DNA from: Hyphomicrobiales bacterium
GTDB taxonomy: Bacteria > Pseudomonadota > Alphaproteobacteria > Rhizobiales > Rhizobiaceae
DNA length: 64,000 bases
Assembly: GCA_900472175.1 (NCBI GenBank)
Contig: UCHD01000001.1
Span: 248,001 to 312,000, forward strand
Direction of reading: 5' to 3'
Shown here: piece after piece, positions 24,743 to 32,195 of the stretch
How positions within the stretch are numbered: the first letter of the stretch is position 1
Layout of the letters: each line of letters starts with the position of its first letter
Position numbers and translations under genes: made by a program
The notes under the pieces: model-generated
What the model was told of the DNA's origin: nothing
Seen by the model: the letters and a program-made list of their open reading frames with translations, nothing else
Database searches by the model: none

Positions 24743-25993
24743 ATGGATCTCCGCAGTGAAGTCCTCCGTAAATTGCAGGCCCGGCGCGATACACACAGCC
24801 TGGAGCAGGCCTTCTATACCGATCCCGACCTGTACAAGCTCGATATGGAACAGATCTGGTACAAGGACTGGCTGTTCATCGGCCATGATTGTGAAATCCC
24901 GAAGTCGGGCAATTATTTCACGGCCCAAGTCGGCGAATATCCGGTCGTCATCGTCCGTGACCGCACCGGCACGGTCCGGGCGCTGCACAATTCCTGCCGT
25001 CATCGCGGCTCGCGTGTCTGCGCCGGAGCCAAGGGGTCTTCGGCCAAGCTTGTCTGTCCCTATCACCAGTGGACCTACGAACTGGACGGCAAGCTCTTAT
25101 TTGCCCGACAGATGGGCGAGGATTTCGACAAGAACCAGCACGGCCTGAAACCGATCCATTGCGAAACCATCGGTGGTTACATCTTCATCTGCCTTGCCGA
25201 CGAGGCGATGGACTTCCAGCCGGTGCGCGACATGGTCTCGTCCTATCTGACACCGCACAATCTGAAGGACACCAAGGTCGCGTTTGAAAGCACGATCATC
25301 GAGAAGGGCAACTGGAAGCTGGTCTGGGAAAACAACCGCGAATGCTATCATTGCGCGGCAAACCATCCTGAACTCTGCCGCACCTATCCGGAAGCGCCGA
25401 CCGCAACCGGCGTACAGGGCGCCAAGGACGATCCGATCATTGCCGCCCATTGGGCGCATTGCGAGGCGACGGGTCTGCCGAGCGAGTTCAAGATGGATCA
25501 GAGCGGCCAGTTCCGCGTTGCCCGGATGCCGCTGATCGAGGGGGCGGAAAGCTACACCATGTCCGGCAAGCGGGCCGTCAAGCGCCAGCTTTCCGACGAT
25601 GTCAGCCAAAGCCATATCGGCACGTTGCTGTTGTTCCATTACCCGAGCACCTGGAACCATGTGCTGGCCGATCACGCCATCACTTTCCGGGTCCTGCCGC
25701 TCGGTCCGGAATTGACCCAGGTCACCACCAAGTGGCTGGTGCACAAGGATGCCGTCGAAGGGGTCGATTACAACCTCGAAGAACTGACCCATGTCTGGAC
25801 GGAAACCAACGACCAGGACCGCCAGATCGTCGAGGAAAATGCCTTCGGCATCCGATCGCCCGCCTATCAGCCCGGCCCCTATTCGCCGGAGCACGAAGGT
25901 GGCGTGATGCAGTTCGTCGAATGGTACACCAACTTCATGCAGGGCCGACTCAAGGGCATTGCGGCGTCGCCATCTCTGGTTCGGGTCGCCTGA
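24743..25993 (+). CDS. gbcA: Rieske oxygenase, glycine-betaine demethylase (GbcA) type
   Basis: A 416-residue alpha subunit of a Rieske non-haem iron oxygenase. The Rieske [2Fe-2S] motif is CRHRGSRVC ending at the second cluster pair in CPYHQWTYELDG (residues about 86-110). The mononuclear iron site includes the ENNRECYHCAANHPELC segment (about 203-218), and the bridging Asp is expected nearby. Overall it resembles GbcA, which oxidatively demethylates glycine betaine to dimethylglycine, and related stachydrine demethylases. ATG 24743 is preferred over ATG 24737 because AAGGA lies seven bases upstream. It is the first gene after a cobalamin riboswitch and one base before gbcB. Substrate is inferred, not proven. 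Confidence 0.85.
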   Translation: MDLRSEVLRKLQARRDTHSLEQAFYTDPDLYKLDMEQIWYKDWLFIGHDCEIPKSGNYFTAQVGEYPVVIVRDRTGTVRALHNSCRHRGSRVCAGAKGSSAKLVCPYHQWTYELDGKLLFARQMGEDFDKNQHGLKPIHCETIGGYIFICLADEAMDFQPVRDMVSSYLTPHNLKDTKVAFESTIIEKGNWKLVWENNRECYHCAANHPELCRTYPEAPTATGVQGAKDDPIIAAHWAHCEATGLPSEFKMDQSGQFRVARMPLIEGAESYTMSGKRAVKRQLSDDVSQSHIGTLLLFHYPSTWNHVLADHAITFRVLPLGPELTQVTTKWLVHKDAVEGVDYNLEELTHVWTETNDQDRQIVEENAFGIRSPAYQPGPYSPEHEGGVMQFVEWYTNFMQGRLKGIAASPSLVRVA

Positions 25994-25994
25994 C

Positions 25995-27092
25995 ATGACC
26001 ATTGCTTCCTCTTTCCGGCACTTCGACGAGTTGCAGCCGTTCAACGATCGCCAGCAATTGCTGGAGTGCATTTCCGTTACCGCGGAGGGGCCGGACGTGA
26101 TGACGTTCGGTTTCAAGGCCGACAAGGACAGCTGGTTCCGCTATCTGCCGGGCCAGTTCGTCACACTGGAACTGCCGGTGACGCCGGACGATCCGGTGAT
26201 GCGCACCTACACCCTGTCCTCGACGCCATCGCGGCCGTTTTCGGTGGCCGTGACCGTCAAGGCCCAGGCTTCCAGCATCGGTACGCGCTGGATGTTCGAC
26301 AACCTGAAGCCGGGCATGAAGCTGAAGGCCTTCGGGCCGCTCGGTGATTTTTCCTTCGTGCGTCATCCGGGTGAAAAATATCTGTTCATCTCCGCCGGTT
26401 CCGGGATCACGCCGATGATGTCGATGACCCGCTGGATGGCCGATTGCGCGCCGCAGACCGATGTGTCCTTCCTGTCCTGCGCCCGCCAGCCGGATGATCT
26501 GCTGTTCCGCGACGAACTGGAAAACATCTCCCGCAACATGCCGAACCTCAATCTCGGCTTCATCGTCGAGACCCATGCGCCGCGTCATAGTTGGCACGGG
26601 CTGCGCGGCCGCATCGAAACGTCGAAGCTGGCGCTGCTGGCGCCGGATTTCCGCGAGCGCACCGTGTTCTGCTGTGGTCCCGAGCCGTTCATGCGTGGCG
26701 TCAAATCGATGCTGGAAAGCGTCGGCTTCGACATGAACCGCTATCATGAAGAGAGCTTTCAGCCGGCCAGCGCACCGGATCCGGCCGAGCTTGCCATCCG
26801 GGCCGGTGCGGGCGAGGCGGATGCAAGCGCAGTCTCCACCATCACGTTTACGATGGCGGGCAAGGACGCCAAGTGCCAGCCCGGTCAAACCATTTTGCAA
26901 ACGGCGCGCGCCGCAGGCGTGCGCATCGGGGCTGCCTGCGAGGGAGGGCTGTGCGGCACCTGCCGGGTGATGAAGATTTCAGGGGAAGTCGAGATGAACC
27001 ACAATGGCGGCATCCTCGATGATGAAATCGACGAGGGCTACATTCTCGCCTGCTGTTCGCGCCCGATCGGCGACGTCCAGATCGAGGCGTAG
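25995..27092 (+). CDS. gbcB: Oxygenase reductase, FAD/NAD(P) and C-terminal 2Fe-2S (GbcB type)
   Basis: A 365-residue electron-transfer partner for GbcA. The N-terminal ferredoxin-reductase part has the flavin motif RTYTLSSTPSRPF (about residues 73-85) and the NAD(P)-binding FISAGSGITPMMSMTRWM. CCGPEPFM follows near residue 233. The C-terminal plant-type ferredoxin domain holds the cluster ligands C-E-G-G-L-C-G-T-C (about 315-323) and a distant Cys in LACCSRP. This hybrid order (reductase then ferredoxin) is that of GbcB. The start lies one base after the gbcA stop, so the pair is an operon under the same riboswitch. Confidence 0.88.
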   Translation: MTIASSFRHFDELQPFNDRQQLLECISVTAEGPDVMTFGFKADKDSWFRYLPGQFVTLELPVTPDDPVMRTYTLSSTPSRPFSVAVTVKAQASSIGTRWMFDNLKPGMKLKAFGPLGDFSFVRHPGEKYLFISAGSGITPMMSMTRWMADCAPQTDVSFLSCARQPDDLLFRDELENISRNMPNLNLGFIVETHAPRHSWHGLRGRIETSKLALLAPDFRERTVFCCGPEPFMRGVKSMLESVGFDMNRYHEESFQPASAPDPAELAIRAGAGEADASAVSTITFTMAGKDAKCQPGQTILQTARAAGVRIGAACEGGLCGTCRVMKISGEVEMNHNGGILDDEIDEGYILACCSRPIGDVQIEA

Positions 27093-27101
27093 CCTGCGCG
27101 T

Positions 27102-27127
27102 GCCGGGTGGTTGACAGCCCGCCCGGC
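27102..27127. terminator. Possible terminator hairpin after gbcB
   Basis: GCCGGGTGG pairs with CCGCCCGGC (one G-U) around an eight-base loop, ten bases after the gbcB stop. No U-run follows, so termination by it alone is uncertain. Confidence 0.35.
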
Positions 27128-27223
27128 AAAAGGCGGTCGCCCTCATAGGGTGTTCACGGGTAACAAGCTTCGCATAAGTTGCACGGCCTAGTGTCGAAGG
27201 GCAATCGATATGGGACGTGATTT

Positions 27224-27439
27224 ATGCGAACCAAAGATCTGACCTATGAGCTTCTCCAGGCCTCTAAGATGAGCGCCGAACGCAGCGACAAGAAGATGCT
27301 TGTGTTCCTCATCGAGATGGCCCTTTTGGAGGCGGAGCTGTCCATGCCACCGGCCCTGGATATCAAGCGCTCCCATCCGATGCACATTCCGCAGATACCC
27401 CGGCCGGGAAGCGCGCGGACGGACCTCGGCCCTGCATGA
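27224..27439 (+). CDS. Small hypothetical protein
   Basis: A 71-residue frame with helical N-terminal half (TKDLTYELLQASKMSAERSDKKMLVFLIEMALLEAEL) and a proline-rich tail. The helix shows a heptad-like hydrophobic pattern and charge balance, which makes it look like a real small protein and not a random frame; codon use is like the neighbours. Upstream GGGACGTG is only a weak ribosome-binding site. No signal peptide or known domain. The gene ends 36 bases before the convergent phosphoethanolamine transferase. Confidence 0.5.
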   Translation: MRTKDLTYELLQASKMSAERSDKKMLVFLIEMALLEAELSMPPALDIKRSHPMHIPQIPRPGSARTDLGPA

Positions 27440-27474
27440 ACCACGGGCCGTCCCGGCTTGCTGTACGTTCCGCT

Positions 27475-29127
27475 TCAGGATTCCGGCGTGGCCGGGTTTT
27501 CCGTGCCTGCCGCGCGGCAGGCCGCAAACGTGTCGAGCGACGGATTGTAGACCTTGGTCATGACGTCCATCATCCCCAGTACGGTGTGGAACAGGTTGTC
27601 GTGCGAGGTCGGCGCGCCGGTCTTGGCCTGAAGGCAGCTGCGGTCCAGTCCGGTCAATTGCGCATACGGATCCGAGAACCAGGCGATGAAGGGCACGCGG
27701 GTCTGCTCGACGGGCGCGAACATGTAGGGCGCGCCATGCAGGAACAATCCGTTTTCGCCAAGCGACTCGCCATGATCCGACATGTAGATCATCGCGCCAT
27801 CGACGGTGTCTTGATGCTTCTTCAGAAGCTTGATCACTTCGGAGAGGTTGTGGTCCGTGTAGAGGATAGAGTTGTCATAGGCGTTGACGATCTCCTCGCG
27901 TGAACAATCGGAAAGCTGCGCGGTGCGGCAATCGGGCTTGAAACGGCGGAATTCTTCCGGATAACGCTGATAATAGGCCGGGCCATGGCTGCCGAGCTGG
28001 TGCAGCACGATGACGGTATTCTTGGTGATGCCGCCGAGCTTTTCATCGAGTTTGCCGAGGAAGATATCGTCCAGGCAGCCGTCGTCCTTGCAGAGTGGGC
28101 TGTCCTTCTGCTTGGTGAGGCTGGCAAAGCTGATGAGGTCGGCAATGCCCTTGCTGCCGGTATTGTTATCCCACCAGTAACCGTCGATCCCGGCGCGGCG
28201 TAGAACGTCCATCAGCGTGTCGGTGGAGCGGGCCTTGCGGTCGGAATAGTTTTGTCTGCCATAGACGGAAAACATGCAAGGCAGGGAAACGGCGGTCGCG
28301 GTGCCGCAGCTGGTCGTCTGGGTAAAATTGGTGACGCCGAGCGCTTTCAGTTCCGGATTGGTCTCCCTGTCATAGCCATTGAGGGAAAAATTCATGGCGC
28401 GGGCGGTTTCGCCGGCGACGACGATGGTGACCACGGGTTTTTTCGCCCGGGCGTACATCGGGCCGAGTTTGGCGTCCGTGCCGAGCGGAGCGCGCACGAT
28501 GCCGATGTCACGATAGGCACTGACCCCGAGCCCGATCGCCGAGGTGATCGCAGCAAACGGCGTCAGCTTGGCCATCATGTCGCGATGTTCACGAATGTTC
28601 GAAGAAATTCCCGAATAATTGGAGACGATCAGCCCGATGCACAGCGACAGGCACAGCGAAATGACTGCCAGATTGACAAAGAACTTGCTGATGAACTGCC
28701 GGTGCCTGATCCGCACCAGGCAGACGAGCACCGATGGCAGGATGCCGTAAAGCAGAATGTGACGGATAAACGTGGCGGTAATCAGAGGACCAGCTTCCTG
28801 CGGCGTCGTCACCACGGCGTTACGGATCATATCCTTGTCGATCACCACACCGAAGAAATCCGTATAGTAGGAAGACATCGCCCCGGCGATGAGCAGGAAG
28901 ACCAGAAACGGCTTGATCAGGTATTTGACCGAGAACATCACCATGCCGGCAAAGACCAGCAGGGTGATCGCCGCGACAAAGGTGTAGAAGCTCAGGTGAA
29001 AGCCACCGAACACATAGAAGGCTTCATTCCAGAACGTGAGATTCTGGAGGCACAGGATGTAGACGGCGACCAGAAGGCTGAGCGGGATGCTTCCCATGGT
29101 GGGCCGTTTTATCGAACGAAAATTCAA
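27475..29127 (-). CDS. eptA: Lipid A phosphoethanolamine transferase, EptA-type
   Basis: A membrane-anchored sulfatase-fold transferase of about 550 residues. Five N-terminal membrane segments (residues about 10-175) precede a periplasmic catalytic domain. Catalytic features are VAGETARAMNFSLNGYDRETNP, the nucleophile region SCGTATAVSLPCMF, LHQLGSHGPAYYQRYP, and the metal-binding SDHGESLGENGLFLHG. Six or more cysteines in the catalytic domain fit the disulfides of EptA. It transfers phosphoethanolamine from phosphatidylethanolamine to lipid A. The start is uncertain: TTG 29127 has CCGGAG six bases upstream; ATG 29097 lacks a site. Stands alone, with no PmrAB-like regulator beside it. Confidence 0.9.
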   Translation of the reverse strand: MNFRSIKRPTMGSIPLSLLVAVYILCLQNLTFWNEAFYVFGGFHLSFYTFVAAITLLVFAGMVMFSVKYLIKPFLVFLLIAGAMSSYYTDFFGVVIDKDMIRNAVVTTPQEAGPLITATFIRHILLYGILPSVLVCLVRIRHRQFISKFFVNLAVISLCLSLCIGLIVSNYSGISSNIREHRDMMAKLTPFAAITSAIGLGVSAYRDIGIVRAPLGTDAKLGPMYARAKKPVVTIVVAGETARAMNFSLNGYDRETNPELKALGVTNFTQTTSCGTATAVSLPCMFSVYGRQNYSDRKARSTDTLMDVLRRAGIDGYWWDNNTGSKGIADLISFASLTKQKDSPLCKDDGCLDDIFLGKLDEKLGGITKNTVIVLHQLGSHGPAYYQRYPEEFRRFKPDCRTAQLSDCSREEIVNAYDNSILYTDHNLSEVIKLLKKHQDTVDGAMIYMSDHGESLGENGLFLHGAPYMFAPVEQTRVPFIAWFSDPYAQLTGLDRSCLQAKTGAPTSHDNLFHTVLGMMDVMTKVYNPSLDTFAACRAAGTENPATPES

Positions 29128-29249
29128 GACATGCTCCGGCAATCAAGGCAGGGAATGGCGACAATTGCCTTCTCTTGCGCTCGCCGGCTGACAGCAGGCT
29201 GAACGTTCGCGGATTGGCTGATGCGGCAGAATGCACCGTGTAGAACGGG

Positions 29250-30260
29250 TTAGCGAAGGCCCAGCGGGATCGGCATTTTGGCGATCGATCCGGTGACGGT
29301 CATGTCGATGCCCACGCCTATGTCGGCGCCGGCGCCTACCCCTGAAAACGGTTCCGCCTTGCCCGAGGCGATCAGTAGCGGTCTTTCAAAGGGCTTTTCC
29401 GGCAGCAGTTCGCCCTTGGCCCACACGGCCTTCAACGCCTTGGCATTCATTCCGGCGACATTGACGTCGATATCGGTCAGCGTGCCAGCGACACGGTAGG
29501 GGCAGCGCCGCTTGCCGCAATTGACCGCTGCCGAGAATTGCCAGAGCGCATAGCTATCCCAGTTTCCCATCGGGAAGACGTTGCGGATCCCGGGCTTGTA
29601 GCGGGCATACCAGAGCGGCAGGCGCGACAGGATCGGGAAGCGGTCGCGATTGGCGGCGATGTAGCTGGCGGTGACGTGATTGGTGTAAAGCGTCGGATAG
29701 CGGCCGGTGCGGGTCTTGATATGGCCGACAAACACGGCCGCATCTTCCAGCGTCATGTATTTCTCGGGGTCGATGCCCTCGATATCGATCACCATCAGTT
29801 CGTCGTCGCGCGGCTGGGCATAGTCGAGGAAGTGATTGGCCTGGTCGACTGGATTGCCGGGACGGGCGAGATGGTAGGCCCCCCAGAGCAGGCCGCTTGC
29901 CCGGGCAATCAACCGCCGTGTCTGGTAAAGTTCGCGGCTGACGGCATATTTGCGCCACATCGTCTTGCAGTGGGCCACCGTGTCGCCGGCGTGATCGCCG
30001 GTACAGGCAAAGCTTTCCGGCAGTCCGTCGGATGCCTTGGAGATGAAACCGGCAATGCGCTTGTCCTTCAGCATTGCATCCCAGTCGATAATGTTGAGTT
30101 CGTAGGCGTCGATCACCAGGGCATGGTCCGGTGATTTCCACGGGGTGACGTCGCGGGCCAGTGTTTTGGAGATCAGGCCGCCGCCGGAAAACAGCGCGAC
30201 GCCGAGGCAAGCGGCGAGGCGGAAAAACTTGCCCAAGCGTGCGGTCCGGCGCTTTTCCAT
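29250..30260 (-). CDS. Glycoside hydrolase family 25-type lysozyme, exported
   Basis: A 336-residue protein from ATG 30260 with a basic N-terminus and hydrophobic segment (RLAACLGVALFSGGGL) that is either a signal peptide or an anchor. The GH25 barrel is visible: VIDAYELNIIDWDAML, FISKASDG, GAYHLARPGNPVDQANHFL, ELMVIDIEGIDPEKYMTLEDA, PTLYTNHVTASYIAA, LPLWYARYKP and the W-x-F ending of the barrel (YALWQFSA). The D-x-E pair in VIDIEG is typical of the catalytic residues. It probably cleaves peptidoglycan in the periplasm. A Cys-rich insertion (CGKRRCPYR) follows. Divergent from the BA14K gene. Confidence 0.85.
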   Translation of the reverse strand: MEKRRTARLGKFFRLAACLGVALFSGGGLISKTLARDVTPWKSPDHALVIDAYELNIIDWDAMLKDKRIAGFISKASDGLPESFACTGDHAGDTVAHCKTMWRKYAVSRELYQTRRLIARASGLLWGAYHLARPGNPVDQANHFLDYAQPRDDELMVIDIEGIDPEKYMTLEDAAVFVGHIKTRTGRYPTLYTNHVTASYIAANRDRFPILSRLPLWYARYKPGIRNVFPMGNWDSYALWQFSAAVNCGKRRCPYRVAGTLTDIDVNVAGMNAKALKAVWAKGELLPEKPFERPLLIASGKAEPFSGVGAGADIGVGIDMTVTGSIAKMPIPLGLR

Positions 30261-30450
30261 CTGAAGAGGGTGCGCAAAGATGGTTAACGGAGGATTAAGC
30301 CTCAAACCTCTTCACCGCGACCCGGGCACAACACATCTGGCGCGTGTGCGCCGGACATGCTTAGTTGTGGTCCCGTGGAACAAAACCAGGCGCAAAGCGT
30401 TCTACCGGCAGGACAATATTGTCCGAAAGCAGTTGATGGAGGAGCCCCGC

Positions 30451-30939
30451 ATGGGTGTTTTCAAATTAAAGGTGGCATCGTTGGCGCTGTCTGCCGTTTT
30501 ACTGGCAACGTCGTTTACGCCATCGCAGGCCTTTACCCAGATCCCGGTTCCGGTCGCCGCTGAACGGTCGAATGTTGAAACCGTGCAATATAATCGCCAC
30601 GGTGAGCGCCACTACAACAACCGGCCTCGCTACAATAACAGGCGCTACTACAATAACAACAGGCATGGCTATTATCGCCATGGCGGATACTCTTATTACA
30701 ACGGTCATCGTGGCTATAACTATTATCGCCCCGGATACCGCGAATATAACGGCTTCTGGTTCCCGCTGGGTGCCTTTGCCGCCGGTGCCGTGATCGGTGG
30801 GGCTATTGCCCAGCCGCCAGTCCGGTATGGCGGCAGCCATGTCGAGTGGTGCTACAATCGCTATCGCAGCTACCGTGCTTACGACAATACCTATCAGCCG
30901 AACAACGGCCCACGCAGGCAGTGCAATTCACCCTACTGA
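30451..30939 (+). CDS. BA14K family protein
   Basis: A 162-residue exported protein related to the Brucella 14-kDa immunoreactive antigen. A signal peptide ([21 protein letters not shown]) is followed by a stretch very rich in Tyr, Asn, Arg, Gly and His with repeating [17 protein letters not shown] units, a hydrophobic segment ([14 protein letters not shown]), then the diagnostic BA14K end: [18 protein letters not shown] and GPRRQC with the two conserved cysteines. GGAGGAG lies six bases upstream of ATG. The Tyr/Asn-rich insertion is longer than in the Brucella protein. Function not established; lectin-like activity has been suggested for the Brucella protein. Confidence 0.92.
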   Translation: MGVFKLKVASLALSAVLLATSFTPSQAFTQIPVPVAAERSNVETVQYNRHGERHYNNRPRYNNRRYYNNNRHGYYRHGGYSYYNGHRGYNYYRPGYREYNGFWFPLGAFAAGAVIGGAIAQPPVRYGGSHVEWCYNRYRSYRAYDNTYQPNNGPRRQCNSPY

Positions 30940-30968
30940 CGGGACGCGTTGATCAGCACAGACTATCG

Positions 30969-30996
30969 GCCGGGGACCTCGTCTCCGGCTTTTTTT
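30969..30996 (+). terminator. Rho-independent terminator after BA14K gene
   Basis: GCCGGGGAC and GTCTCCGGC form a nine-base stem with one G-T wobble and a CTC loop, followed by seven T residues. It ends two bases before the convergent zntB stop codon. Confidence 0.9.
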
Positions 30997-30997
30997 G

Positions 30998-31990
30998 TCA
31001 GAGAATTCCGATCCGCTTCAATATCGTCCAGGCCACGCCCATCGACATCATGATCAGGAAACCTGCCAGCAGGGTGCCGTGAATGCCTTCGGCAAAAGGC
31101 AGGCCGCTGGTGTTCATTCCGAAAAAGCCGGTGACAAGCGTCGGCGGCAGGAGGAAGGCCGTCATCAGCGACAGGATGTAGAGATGGCGGTTTGTCTCTG
31201 ACGACAGCTTGCTGTCGATCTCTTCATGCAACAGGCGGGCGCGTTCCTGCAACGCGAAGACATCGCGGTCGACCGCTTCCAGCCTGTCCGACAGGCGTTC
31301 GGCAACGTCAATGAAGCCCTCCGGCACTTCGTCCTCCTCAGAGGTTCCAGCCCGGCGCAGCAGCGCCAGCAATGTGCGCAAATGCCGGTGCAGCCGAACG
31401 GCGGTGCGACGCAGCGGCGCCAGCCTCGGCTGGTGGTTGTGCCCGGCCTCGCCATAAACATCGTCCTCGATGATGTTGAGGTCTTCCGTCAATTCCAGAA
31501 CCAGGCTGATCAGCGTGCGCTGGAATTCGACCACCATCATCTCGAACAGATCGATCGGCCGGCCGCAGCGGGCATTCTTTTCAATGGCGGCCTTGACCCG
31601 GTCGATACTGCGCAGCGGATGCAGCCGCGTGGTGATGATGATCTTTTCGGTGACGGCGAAATGCAGCCAGCCGATGGTTTTGGTCTCGGCATCGAAAGTG
31701 CGTTCGAAATCGACCAGTGTGCCATAGACGATATCGTCGGATATCGTCACCGCCGCCTGCGTGTCATGGCTGGTCAGCGTCGAAAGCGCGTTTGCGGGCA
31801 GGGTGGTAATGCGTTCGATCAGGCCGGGGGTGCGCGCATCGCTGAGCGCCAGATGTAGCCATACCCAGCCGTCACCCTCCATCAGCGCATCGATGGACGA
31901 ATCGGCGGCGATCCGCACGCAGCGGCTGTCGCCCGGCAGGAAGCGGTAGGCCCAGACGAGCCCCGGTATTTCGGACGAGATCAGGTTCAT
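30998..31990 (-). CDS. zntB: CorA-family metal transporter, ZntB-type
   Basis: A 330-residue protein with a large soluble N-terminal domain (WVWLHLAL, HDTQAAVTISDDIVYGTLVDF), a long helix with LQERARLLHEEIDSKLSSETNRHLY, and two C-terminal membrane segments. The first of these ends in the selectivity motif GMN (TGFFGMNTSGLPF), a variant typical of ZntB. The family moves Zn2+ (ZntB) or Mg2+ (CorA); ZntB is favoured because of the GLPF continuation and the acidic loop. Start ATG 31990; a TTG six codons upstream is possible. Monocistronic. Confidence 0.88.
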   Translation of the reverse strand: MNLISSEIPGLVWAYRFLPGDSRCVRIAADSSIDALMEGDGWVWLHLALSDARTPGLIERITTLPANALSTLTSHDTQAAVTISDDIVYGTLVDFERTFDAETKTIGWLHFAVTEKIIITTRLHPLRSIDRVKAAIEKNARCGRPIDLFEMMVVEFQRTLISLVLELTEDLNIIEDDVYGEAGHNHQPRLAPLRRTAVRLHRHLRTLLALLRRAGTSEEDEVPEGFIDVAERLSDRLEAVDRDVFALQERARLLHEEIDSKLSSETNRHLYILSLMTAFLLPPTLVTGFFGMNTSGLPFAEGIHGTLLAGFLIMMSMGVAWTILKRIGIL

Positions 31991-32094
31991 GCTGCATTGT
32001 TCCGGCAAAGGGCCAGACTTCGCTGTATGCGGGTTTCATGACGGTTTTGTTACAGGCTGGCGCGCAAGTCGGGGGACGTACGGCAGATCGAATA

Positions 32095-32110
32095 TTGACG
32101 TTTACGTAAA
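32095..32110. promoter_or_regulatory. LiuR-like operator before acyl-CoA dehydrogenase gene
   Basis: TTGACGTTTACGTAAA is an inverted repeat (TT-g/t-ACGT, two-base centre, ACGT-a/c-AA) that closely resembles the published binding motif of LiuR, the MerR-type regulator of branched-chain amino acid and fatty acid breakdown in proteobacteria. It lies 86 bases upstream of the acyl-CoA dehydrogenase start. No merR gene is in the window, so regulation in trans is inferred. Confidence 0.5.
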
Positions 32111-32195
32111 AATCAATAATTTCGCGATCAACAAACACGCCATTGCTGGACGGATGCCCGGCAATGTTGTCAGGTGACTGCAGGAGGAGACGGCG

